Of a stretch of 64,000 bases of DNA, positions 29,532 to 37,454 are shown piece after piece; positions within the stretch are counted from its first letter, which is position 1; each line of letters starts with the position of its first letter. The DNA comes from a virus, in IMG/VR virus record IMGVR_UViG_3300042564_002302, positions 1 through 64,000 of that record. One strand, 5' to 3'. The notes under the pieces were generated by a model. That model did no database searches. It worked only from the letters and a program-made list of their open reading frames with translations, and had not been told where the DNA came from. The position numbers and the translations under genes were made by a program.

Positions 29532-31123
29532 GTGGCGTACAGTCTATACCCCCAAGAAAAAATTTAGGTGTCTCTAGTACTTCAGAGCCACCATTAAAGC
29601 TTGCTGCCCCAGATATATCTGGATTAACATTAGAACAAGCAAAAGTTAAAATTATTGATTCTGGATTTAGATACGACATAGATTATCTAATTGACGATAC
29701 TCGTGTAGATGGAGTTATCTTAGGGCAATACCCTCCAGCAGAAACCTTGAGACGTGAAAACGGAAAAATAAAAATTCAGGTTAACTCTAGAAGTAGTTCT
29801 ATAATGCCAGATTTAATAGGTAAAACTGAAGCAGAGGCTACAGCATTGCTTCAAGAGCAACAGATATTGTTTGTTATTACAAGAATTGATACACCACAAG
29901 CAGCATATGCAAATAAAATTTTTTATCAGTCTTCACCATATGGCACTGTCTTAGCCAGAAATATAGCAGTGGTAAGCCTGTCTCTTGGAAACTATGTGGC
30001 AGCCACAATTGGTTCACTTCCTAGCGTTTTAGGTTTAACTTATGATTTGGCCCTACAACAAATGTCTGTTGCAGGATTTTCTAATATTCAGAGGGTGCTT
30101 GATACATCTAATACAGTAGAGTATCAAACTAAGAATGGTGTTGTTAAAGAGCAGTTCCCTCCTGGAGGACAAACAACATCATTTACTCAGGTAATTCAAC
30201 TTAAAACATATGCTTACAGCGGTGTTGTAGTTCCTAATCTTTCTGGCTTAACTGTTTCAGAGGCTCAGTCACAGATATCCGCACTTGGCTTAAATTATGC
30301 AGTTGGATCATCAGTAGATACTTCAAACTCAACCCTAGGAAACAAGGTTTCTTCTCAATCTCCAGCCGCTGGTTCAACAGTGGTTTCTGGATCAACAGTT
30401 ACATATAATTATTACACATATGTATATGTAGCACCAGTTCCACCAGTTGCAGTGTCTCCAGCACCACCTACTCCACCAGTGGCTCCAGTAGATCCACCAA
30501 TTGGAGTTATTCCAGCTCCACCAGTGGCTCCAGTAGATCCACCAATAGTTCCTATTTCACCAGATGTGCCACCTGTTGGACCCATTTATGTATACCCAAT
30601 TGATATTCCACCAATTGATTTCCCTATCGGAGTTTCACCAGCCACAGGAAAGTCAGTTGGTATCAATACACTTGTAAGAACTCCAGATGGCTTAGTAGCA
30701 GCAAAAGACTTAAGAGTTGGTGATACTCTAATTTCCGCTGATATAAATACATTCCCAAGTGAAGGGTTTAATGCAACGGACCTTGCACTTGCATGGAAAG
30801 ACTCTACTCCAGAAATAAATATTGTAAATACAGTAATTGATGGAATATCGAGAAAGATGTCATCTTATGCAGTAGTCATTAATAATGATTTATTCTCAGA
30901 CAGCCACTACATCCTTGCAAAAAGAAATGGAGACGCACAGTTTGTAAAGTCCCTAGATATTGAGTCTTCTGATTTAATTTATTCATATCAGGATAACGAT
31001 TGGGTTGAAATTACAACATTAGAAAAGGTTCAGGTTGACCATGAAATTATTTCTATCAACTGTGAGCCATACGATATATTCTTTACAGAGAATATGCTTA
31101 CACACGATTCGCATAGTGTTTAA
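29528..31123 (+). CDS. four-PASTA, Pro-rich, Hint-domain tail protein (531 aa)
   Basis: Four PASTA repeats lie at about residues 27-87, 91-153, 163-227 and 232-296 (e.g. PDLIGKTEAEATALLQEQ; PNLSGLTVSEAQSQISALG). A proline-rich linker follows (300-372), then a Hint (hedgehog/intein) fold from about 376 (SVGINTLVRTPDG, DLRVGDTLIS) to ENMLTHDSHSV at the end. The usual first Cys is Ser and the terminal His-Asn is His-Asp, so splicing is doubtful but cleavage is possible. PASTA domains bind peptidoglycan and point to a Gram-positive host. Confidence 0.85.
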   Translation: MSGVQSIPPRKNLGVSSTSEPPLKLAAPDISGLTLEQAKVKIIDSGFRYDIDYLIDDTRVDGVILGQYPPAETLRRENGKIKIQVNSRSSSIMPDLIGKTEAEATALLQEQQILFVITRIDTPQAAYANKIFYQSSPYGTVLARNIAVVSLSLGNYVAATIGSLPSVLGLTYDLALQQMSVAGFSNIQRVLDTSNTVEYQTKNGVVKEQFPPGGQTTSFTQVIQLKTYAYSGVVVPNLSGLTVSEAQSQISALGLNYAVGSSVDTSNSTLGNKVSSQSPAAGSTVVSGSTVTYNYYTYVYVAPVPPVAVSPAPPTPPVAPVDPPIGVIPAPPVAPVDPPIVPISPDVPPVGPIYVYPIDIPPIDFPIGVSPATGKSVGINTLVRTPDGLVAAKDLRVGDTLISADINTFPSEGFNATDLALAWKDSTPEINIVNTVIDGISRKMSSYAVVINNDLFSDSHYILAKRNGDAQFVKSLDIESSDLIYSYQDNDWVEITTLEKVQVDHEIISINCEPYDIFFTENMLTHDSHSV

Positions 31124-31125
31124 CA

Positions 31126-31695
31126 ATGCCTACAACAGTTTCCCATTTAGAGACAGATGGTGTTCCAACACCGTCTTATTCTCAATACCCCTCAGAACTA
31201 GATAAATCTTGGATCCAAGTAACATTCTTTGAAGATCATCCAAAGCTTGCGGGTGTAATTTCAATATATAAAAATGATAAATATCCTACAGGAACAATTA
31301 TATTCTCTAGGCACATATTAAATGACTATCCAGATATGTATATGACATTAAATAAAGGTGGAGACACATATGCAACTACAGGGAAAAATGTTGTGCTATC
31401 AGATAGAATTTATACAAATCCTATTTACAGAAGAAGAGGATATTGGAAATGGGCTGGAAGTATGATGAGATCAATACTCTATTCGTACAACGGCCTAGTC
31501 CTTGATGGAACAGATGATAGGGCTTTAGCTATAGAAAAGATATATGTAAAAGCAATGAAGCTTGGGGGTCAAAAGAAATGGTTTCCAAATAATGGAAGAA
31601 TGTTTAACCATAAAGGCTGGGAAAAAGAGCCACCAAGAGAACCCGCCTTTCCCTATATATGGTATAATCAAAGACTAGGAGGAAAAAATGGATAA
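31126..31695 (+). CDS. possible GNAT-like acetyltransferase (189 aa)
   Basis: Contains IYTNPIYRRRGYWKWAGSMM then KIYVKAMKLGGQKKW, where RRRGYWKWAG resembles the acyl-CoA loop (R..GxG/A) of GNAT enzymes and YNGLVLDG the preceding or following strand. The match is partial. It overlaps the oxygenase-like gene by 8 bases, suggesting co-translation. If real, it could acetylate virion proteins. Confidence 0.4.
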   Translation: MPTTVSHLETDGVPTPSYSQYPSELDKSWIQVTFFEDHPKLAGVISIYKNDKYPTGTIIFSRHILNDYPDMYMTLNKGGDTYATTGKNVVLSDRIYTNPIYRRRGYWKWAGSMMRSILYSYNGLVLDGTDDRALAIEKIYVKAMKLGGQKKWFPNNGRMFNHKGWEKEPPREPAFPYIWYNQRLGGKNG

Positions 31696-32251
31696 AGAAC
31701 ACTTAGGTTCTGGAATAGTTGTATACAGCAATGTATTTAATCAAAATGAGGATCTTATTCAAGCATTAAAATCTTCAGAAAATATAACCTGGCTTAACTC
31801 AATGGTTGGTATGGGTGGAGAAGCAAAGCTTCGTGAAACATCAAGAAAGTCAAAAAATGCAAATATAACTCAAGATGGCAGAGAGGTTTCAAATATGATT
31901 TCTCTAAGAACTAAGCTAGCTGTTGCTATGATACCAATGCTAAGAGACTACTGTGATACATTTAATGCTTCCTACTACTGGATAGAAAGCTTAGAGTTTC
32001 TTAAATATGACGAAACAGATTTTTTCCAGGAGCATAACGACTTAGGTCAAGGGCTTACAAGAAGAATATCTTTAGTTTTTTATCCAAATGACGACTATGT
32101 TGGCGGAGAGATAGATTTTGTTAATCACGGATTAAAGGTAAAGCCAAAAGCAAACCAGCTCATTGTTTTTCCTTCAGACTACGAATATCTACACAAGGTT
32201 CATGAGATTACAGAAGGAATTAAGTTCTCAGTAGCCTCATTCTTGAGGTAG
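31688..32251 (+). CDS. 2OG-Fe(II) oxygenase-like protein 1 (187 aa)
   Basis: The double-stranded beta-helix core is visible: LEFLKYDETDFFQEHND (His116, Asp118 as HxD), VFYPNDDYVGGEIDF, PKANQLIVFPSDYEYLHKVH (distal His169 or 172) and GIKFSVASFL (Lys179 in the 2OG-binding position). This is the prolyl-4-hydroxylase-type arrangement. Likely a hydroxylase of protein side chains; substrate unknown, and collagen-like fibres of this phage are plausible. Confidence 0.8.
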   Translation: MDKEHLGSGIVVYSNVFNQNEDLIQALKSSENITWLNSMVGMGGEAKLRETSRKSKNANITQDGREVSNMISLRTKLAVAMIPMLRDYCDTFNASYYWIESLEFLKYDETDFFQEHNDLGQGLTRRISLVFYPNDDYVGGEIDFVNHGLKVKPKANQLIVFPSDYEYLHKVHEITEGIKFSVASFLR

Positions 32252-32253
32252 TT

Positions 32254-32799
32254 ATGCCCAAAGCATTTGTTGAAAAAGAAGTCTTTGATAGGCAGTACTT
32301 TAATGATCTAAAGAATCATTTTATTTCACATCCGTTTTTAAACGATGCTAGTTATGATTATTATGGCAGCAAAAGAATAGATTCTTATGAAGAGTCATAC
32401 TTAAAGGATGCCCTAGAAAGACTTCATGAAAAAGCAAAGGTTCTTTTTGGCTCTAAGGCCCTAGTTCCAACATATGCAGTATTTTCTGAATATTCTGGAC
32501 AGCAAGCAATGCTAGATGAGCATTTTGATATTGGACCCTGTACCTACACAATAGATCTATGTCTTTATGAGAAAGAAACTTGGCCACTTATTATAGAAGG
32601 CGAGAGCTACTATTTTGGACCAAATGAGGCAGTTTGTTTTTATGCAAATGAGCAAAAACACTGGAAGCCAGAATTTCCAAGCCCAGATACAAACAGGGTT
32701 GGAATAGTTTTATTACACTATGTAGAGCCAGACCACCCATGGTGTTTGCTATCAGAATCTGCTAAGCCGATTATACGAAAGAAACTTTATGCTAAATAA
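32254..32799 (+). CDS. 2OG-Fe(II) oxygenase-like protein 2 (181 aa)
   Basis: LDEHFDIGPCTYTIDLCLYE gives His90 and Asp92 (HxD); ESYYFGPNEAVCFYANEQKH gives the distal His136; NRVGIVLLHYV gives Arg148 for 2OG. The order and spacing are those of the DSBH fold. It starts 3 bases after gene 1 and overlaps gene 3. Confidence 0.7.
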   Translation: MPKAFVEKEVFDRQYFNDLKNHFISHPFLNDASYDYYGSKRIDSYEESYLKDALERLHEKAKVLFGSKALVPTYAVFSEYSGQQAMLDEHFDIGPCTYTIDLCLYEKETWPLIIEGESYYFGPNEAVCFYANEQKHWKPEFPSPDTNRVGIVLLHYVEPDHPWCLLSESAKPIIRKKLYAK

Positions 32800-33376
32800 T
32801 GAGACTGATATACTAATTAGAAGGTCTAGCAATCCTGAAATAATAAGATCAAAAGTCAATGTATCTTTATATAAAGATATAATAGAAAATGTATCATCAG
32901 ATGTTGAGCACGTATTAATATTTAATTCTGGGATAAAGGCAGACTTTGTTGAGTCTGTTAAGCCATATGACAGTAGGTTTAGCAACTTCCTTGGACTTTA
33001 CTACCCAGACGTTCACGATGCCTTCATTATAGTTAGAGACCTTGTAAAAGATATGTGTTGGAAGTTTGATATAAACTATTCAAAATCTTCATACTATATG
33101 TCTTCTGATTTTATGACATTGGATAATGATCATTGGTATGATGGCGGCGGTCTAAGAATTCCAGCCTTTAATGGTTTAATTATAGTTGATTCCCAGCCAA
33201 ACACTAAACTCTGGGTCTCAGAAACCGAGATTGATGTAAACCCAGGAGACGTCTTATTGTTTGAGGCAGGCCATAAGGTAGCTTTTGGTAATAGCAATAG
33301 TTTGGTGATATCATTTAACGTAGCACCACTTTCAATGTTAAACGGACAGTATCCAAATAAATGGATACCATTATAG
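32789..33376 (+). CDS. DSBH/oxygenase-like protein 3, divergent (195 aa)
   Basis: TLDNDHWYDGGGLRIPAFNG, VSETEIDVNPGDVLLFEAGH and VISFNVAPLSML form a recognisable beta-helix pattern with PGD..LFEAGHKV. The first metal motif is atypical (DHWYDGG instead of HxD), so activity is uncertain. It overlaps the preceding gene by 11 bases. Confidence 0.55.
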   Translation: MLNNETDILIRRSSNPEIIRSKVNVSLYKDIIENVSSDVEHVLIFNSGIKADFVESVKPYDSRFSNFLGLYYPDVHDAFIIVRDLVKDMCWKFDINYSKSSYYMSSDFMTLDNDHWYDGGGLRIPAFNGLIIVDSQPNTKLWVSETEIDVNPGDVLLFEAGHKVAFGNSNSLVISFNVAPLSMLNGQYPNKWIPL

Positions 33377-33386
33377 GAGAAAAAGA

Positions 33387-33824
33387 ATGAACTGCATAGA
33401 AATATACAAGATTGATCCATTAGACATAGACCCTGAGATGGATTTGTCTAGTCAAGAATTTGAAGACATTGTGTCTTCTCGCATCCAGCCAGCCATTGAT
33501 GAATATGTCATCAAGCATAAGCTACCAAGAGTTGGACGAGGGTGGAAGATGGTAAACAATGAGTCTGCTACTGAGTCTGCATTAACTGTTGATGATGTAA
33601 AAGAAGAGCAGTCCGTATATACTGTTAAAGTATTTTTAAACAGCTCTTTCTCTGGCGGAGAGTTTAATTTTGTACACAGAGATGTTATTTCTCAGGTTTC
33701 TCCAGGAGACATCTTGATTTATCCGTCATCATATATAAACGCATATAAGGTTATGCCAGTAACATCTGGATCTCAAAAGTATTTGGTAAATAAGTATAGA
33801 TTTCCAGGAACTGCAGAGGGTTAA
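33387..33824 (+). CDS. DSBH/oxygenase-like protein 4, apparently without HxD (145 aa)
   Basis: SVYTVKVFLNSSFSGGEFNF, SPGDILIYPSSYINAYKVMP and SQKYLVNKYRF follow the same strand order as gene 1 (GGEIDF; VFPSDYEYLHKVH), but the HxD and distal His positions are replaced (e.g. INAYKV for YLHKVH). It looks like a metal-less structural paralogue or partner subunit. Confidence 0.5.
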   Translation: MNCIEIYKIDPLDIDPEMDLSSQEFEDIVSSRIQPAIDEYVIKHKLPRVGRGWKMVNNESATESALTVDDVKEEQSVYTVKVFLNSSFSGGEFNFVHRDVISQVSPGDILIYPSSYINAYKVMPVTSGSQKYLVNKYRFPGTAEG

Positions 33825-33826
33825 AA

Positions 33827-35452
33827 TTGAAGATAGTAGACCTACAGTATAATGCAAATACTTCAGCCATAACCGACGTATCACCATTTGGACACTCTGT
33901 AACACATAATGTTTCTGGCAGATATATGCCATTTAGCTCTAAGTATTTTTCGTCTACACCAAAAACTGGCATCTCCTCTTGTTACATCCCAGCAGCAAAA
34001 AATATAAAGGTAACAACAAATAAGATTGGCTTAACCCATCAGATTGAGAATGAATTCTCAATCTCTATGATTTTTAGTCCTGTATCTTCTGGTTCATACA
34101 CAATATTCTCTATGGACGGAGACAAATGTTTATTAGAATATATTGATGGCGTTGTTAGGTTTAGCGTTGCTTATGTAGATGAAAATACACACTACGCTGT
34201 ATCTTACCCACTTCCATCCGTAGATAAGGCATACCATTTGGTTTGTTCATACAGGCGTGGATCCATAGGTATTAATTCAAATGGCCTTTTAAAGGCCACA
34301 GCGGGCCTACCAACAGACTTTAAGTTCATCTCTGATGTATCTGGTCAGACCGAAATAACATTTGGCGGAAACACGTCTGGAAACTTCTTTATTGATGATA
34401 TATCCATAGATAATAAGTATCTTTCAGAAGACGAAATACTTTTGTCTTCAAATGGATATGGATCTCCACACACATTTGACCAGATTGTTTTTGGGGCAAA
34501 CGCATCATATGCTAATCCACTAGACCACAACGAAAAAGAGATTATTTTTAAATATTCATATCCTCAAGACAAAGCTTTTTCAGAAGCATATTCTATGTCT
34601 TATATGACATTAAAAAATAATATTTTATATTCAGACTCGGACGGAACTACCGTACCAGAGTTTGTCGATATTATAAATTTTCCAATTATAGACTCAACTA
34701 GCCATAATCAGATAGACTATGATGGGTACGGAATTACTGCCTCATATAGTTTTGATGGAGATACTTATACTAGTCTAAATAATCATTCTTCTATTCCAAA
34801 TTTTTCTGGAGGTCAAGTATACTTTAAGCTTGAGTTATCTCCTGATAGTAGTTCAAGAATAGACTCATTATCATTCAGAGTATTTGAATCAACCAATTTC
34901 TATACAAGAAGATCTCAGGAGCCAGTATCTTCTACTGCGACATATAGATGTGGGTATGGTACTACAAGCATTTTAAGCAACTCTTCTGGTGTAGGTGTCC
35001 TGCCATCAGATCCACTAGTTATAGACAATCAAGACGGCGTCTCAGTTGTTGAGATGATGTTTAAGGCCACATCTTCTTCAAGATCGGTCTTGCTATCTGA
35101 TGCAGTTGGGCTTTCAGCAAACGGCACACCAAATGTATTTACAAACATAGAGGAATGCTATGTCAATGGAGAGTATGTAACAGCAATGCCTACAGTTATA
35201 CCAGGCGTATGGTACCACCTTGTAGTATATCTAACTAATCCAGTAGACACGAATACCATAACAATTGGCGAGGCTAGCAAAAGCATTATATACTCAAACA
35301 TAGCACTATACAAAGATCAAACACTAGTAGAGAATAACTATTATTCTTATTTCTATAAGGATTTAATAACTGCACCATCAGACCACATTCAGCCCGACGA
35401 CCTAGGCTTTAAGACATTCTATGTGGACAAGGTAGTGCTCTCAACATCCTGA
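33827..35452 (+). CDS. LamG-like lectin tail protein (541 aa), TTG start
   Basis: Two jelly-roll modules are suggested: residues about 60-210 (EFSISMIFSPVSSGSYTIFS, AYHLVCSYRRGSIGINSNG, FFIDDISIDNKYLSEDEI) and about 400-541 (SVVEMMFKATSSSRSVLLSD, GVWYHLVVYLTNPV, NIALYKDQTL). Both carry the H.V..Y.......I and F.DDIxIxxxxLSxxEI features of LamG proteins. It closes the adhesin block before the head genes and likely binds glycans. Confidence 0.7.
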   Translation: MKIVDLQYNANTSAITDVSPFGHSVTHNVSGRYMPFSSKYFSSTPKTGISSCYIPAAKNIKVTTNKIGLTHQIENEFSISMIFSPVSSGSYTIFSMDGDKCLLEYIDGVVRFSVAYVDENTHYAVSYPLPSVDKAYHLVCSYRRGSIGINSNGLLKATAGLPTDFKFISDVSGQTEITFGGNTSGNFFIDDISIDNKYLSEDEILLSSNGYGSPHTFDQIVFGANASYANPLDHNEKEIIFKYSYPQDKAFSEAYSMSYMTLKNNILYSDSDGTTVPEFVDIINFPIIDSTSHNQIDYDGYGITASYSFDGDTYTSLNNHSSIPNFSGGQVYFKLELSPDSSSRIDSLSFRVFESTNFYTRRSQEPVSSTATYRCGYGTTSILSNSSGVGVLPSDPLVIDNQDGVSVVEMMFKATSSSRSVLLSDAVGLSANGTPNVFTNIEECYVNGEYVTAMPTVIPGVWYHLVVYLTNPVDTNTITIGEASKSIIYSNIALYKDQTLVENNYYSYFYKDLITAPSDHIQPDDLGFKTFYVDKVVLSTS

Positions 35453-35496
35453 TTTGTCCAAATCAAGGCACATATTCCTAGTTAAGCAAGAGAAAA

Positions 35497-35505
35497 TGGT
35501 ACAAT
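35497..35505 (+). promoter_or_regulatory. leaderless promoter TGGTACAAT before the head operon
   Basis: TGG-TACAAT with only 6 bases between the -10 and the ATG at 35512. No ribosome site is present, so the first head gene would be leaderless. Confidence 0.6.
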
Positions 35506-35511
35506 AGACAA

Positions 35512-35844
35512 ATGAACAAAATTAAATCACAGGCAATAGAAGAAACAATCTACGGACTCTATGTTTGGCAGATGCCAGATGGTAAGTGGGTCGGAGATGA
35601 TGATGGTAACTATTTAAATATACCTTCAGTTAAGAACGATAAGAAAAAGATGGCTATCTTAAAAGAGGTTGTTGGGTCTTATGGCGTAGAAGAGGGTGGA
35701 CCAGTATTCCTTTCAGGAAGACGTAGAGTTACAGACGAAGAGTATGCCCATCAAAGACAAAGGCTTGAATGGGGTCTTACACCAGACCCATATGACATTG
35801 GTGAAAGTTTAGATCAAATGAAGAGGATAAAAAATGGCAACTGA
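35512..35844 (+). CDS. conserved protein upstream of portal (110 aa)
   Basis: Begins MNKIKSQAIEETIYGLYVWQ and contains GKWVGDDDGNYLNIPSVKND and RRRVTDEEYAHQRQRLEWGL. Such a small protein directly before the portal is recurrent in actinophages; function unknown. It overlaps the portal start and is predicted leaderless. Confidence 0.65.
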   Translation: MNKIKSQAIEETIYGLYVWQMPDGKWVGDDDGNYLNIPSVKNDKKKMAILKEVVGSYGVEEGGPVFLSGRRRVTDEEYAHQRQRLEWGLTPDPYDIGESLDQMKRIKNGN

Positions 35845-37405
35845 GTTTGAAGATGAAAAAGACCTTATTGAAATAAGTCATTCAGGAGATCTGCCACTTA
35901 ACGGACAGATGGATGAATATGGAGATCCCTTCAAGAGGGACTTTGATTCGATAAAAAAGATGAATGGTTTCAGCACTAACTTTAAAAAGAAGTTAGCCAG
36001 AACAGATCTCAATAAATTCTTGCGTGGCAATGGTTCAGAAAGTAATGCAATCATTGAGCCATTTATGATTACTGGCTATAGCATATTAGACGTTGTGCAG
36101 CCACCTTACAATATGGATTACCTCTCAAAGATTTATGAAGTTTCTTCAGCTCACTATGGAGCGGTTAATGCAAAGGTTGCAAACATTGTTGGCTTGGGGT
36201 ATGACTTTGTTGAAAGCCAGGCTACAAAAGAAAAGCTTGCAGATATAACAGATGATGTGCAGCTTGAGAGAGCACGTAGAAAGCTAGAGAGAATTAAGAT
36301 TAGTCTTCATGAGTGGCTAGAGTCTACTAACGAAGAGGAAACTGTAGTAGAGACATTGTCTAGAGTCTGGAAGGACTACGAGACAACTGGAAATGGTTAT
36401 ATTGAAATCGGCAGAAAGAATACTGGAGAAATTGGATATATTGGACATGTGCCAGCGGCATCTATGCGTGTTCGTAGACTAAGAGACGGCTTTGTTCAAA
36501 TCATTGGAAATCAGTCTGTATTCTTTAGAAACTATGGATCAGAAGATGATACTAATCCAATAACAGCAGACACTAGACCTAATGAGATTATCCACCTAAA
36601 GAACTATACACCTACAAATGGATATTACGGTGTTCCAGATATTATTGCTTCAAAGAATGCTATGGCTGGAAACGAGTTTGCTGCAAGATTTAACCTTGAC
36701 TACTTTGAGAATAAGGCTGTTCCAAGATATATTATCACAGTAAAGGGTGCCAAGCTTTCAAATGATTCAGAGAAGAAGCTGCTAGAGTTCTTCCAGACTG
36801 GACTAAAGGGTCAAAATCATAGATCACTATATATTCCACTCCCAGCAGATAATCAGGACTCTAAGGTTGAGTTTAAGATGGATGCGGTTGAGGCTGGAGT
36901 TCAAGACTCTTCCTTTAATAACTATAGAACAGCGAATAGAGATGAGATATTAATGTCTCATCGTGTTCCAGTAAATAAGATTGGAACACCTTCTGGCGTC
37001 TCACTTGCCAATGCTCGTGATGCAGACAAGACATTTAAAGAGCAGGTATGTCGTCCAGCACAGAAGAATCTTGAAAAGAGACTTAATAAGATTATCTCTG
37101 AAAAGACAGATATGTTCCTTCTTAAGTTTAATGAGCTTACCCTTACAGATGAAGATACTCAGTCAAAGATTGATGAAAGATATCTTAGAATGAAGGTTTT
37201 AGTACCAAACGAAGTAAGATCCAGAATGGGTCTTCCAGGAATTGCTGGCGGAGACGATCCAGTAGAGCTAAAGCCACAGCAGGCAGCAGAGCAAACAGCT
37301 CAAGCAAGTGGCAATAGAAATCGTGATCAGCAAAGACAAGGTAATCAGCCAGATGTATCTGGAGAGGGAAGAAATGCTCAAGGCGATGGAAGACAGCAAA
37401 ATTAG
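35834..37405 (+). CDS. portal protein (523 aa)
   Basis: Typical HK97-type portal: an N-terminal clip/wing part, TRPNEIIHLKNYTPTNGYYG and VPDIIASKNAMAGNEFAARF (the conserved H.....p..pyG.p....a), then RVPVNKIGTPSGVSLANARD, and a Gln/Asn-rich tail after residue 480. It forms the 12-mer DNA channel at the capsid vertex. The order portal, protease-scaffold, capsid is canonical. Terminase is not present immediately upstream, unlike many phages. Confidence 0.9.
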   Translation: MATEFEDEKDLIEISHSGDLPLNGQMDEYGDPFKRDFDSIKKMNGFSTNFKKKLARTDLNKFLRGNGSESNAIIEPFMITGYSILDVVQPPYNMDYLSKIYEVSSAHYGAVNAKVANIVGLGYDFVESQATKEKLADITDDVQLERARRKLERIKISLHEWLESTNEEETVVETLSRVWKDYETTGNGYIEIGRKNTGEIGYIGHVPAASMRVRRLRDGFVQIIGNQSVFFRNYGSEDDTNPITADTRPNEIIHLKNYTPTNGYYGVPDIIASKNAMAGNEFAARFNLDYFENKAVPRYIITVKGAKLSNDSEKKLLEFFQTGLKGQNHRSLYIPLPADNQDSKVEFKMDAVEAGVQDSSFNNYRTANRDEILMSHRVPVNKIGTPSGVSLANARDADKTFKEQVCRPAQKNLEKRLNKIISEKTDMFLLKFNELTLTDEDTQSKIDERYLRMKVLVPNEVRSRMGLPGIAGGDDPVELKPQQAAEQTAQASGNRNRDQQRQGNQPDVSGEGRNAQGDGRQQN

Positions 37406-37416
37406 TCTACCAATAT

Positions 37417-37448
37417 TTGCGTTTTAATCATCTAAGCGATATTATTTA
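37417..37448 (+). promoter_or_regulatory. promoter TTGCGT-N17-TATTAT with extended shared motif (copy 1)
   Basis: TTTGCGTTTTAA, 8 bases, then GCGATATTATTTA, ending 7 bases before the protease ATG at 37455. It is shared with 43277-43309 at identical spacing. The predicted start leaves almost no leader. Confidence 0.65.
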
Positions 37449-37454
37449 TACACC

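Noticed and set aside
29528-31123. Splicing intein within the PASTA protein
   Set aside because: Almost nothing follows the Hint domain, and both terminal catalytic residues are changed, so no C-extein exists to be joined.
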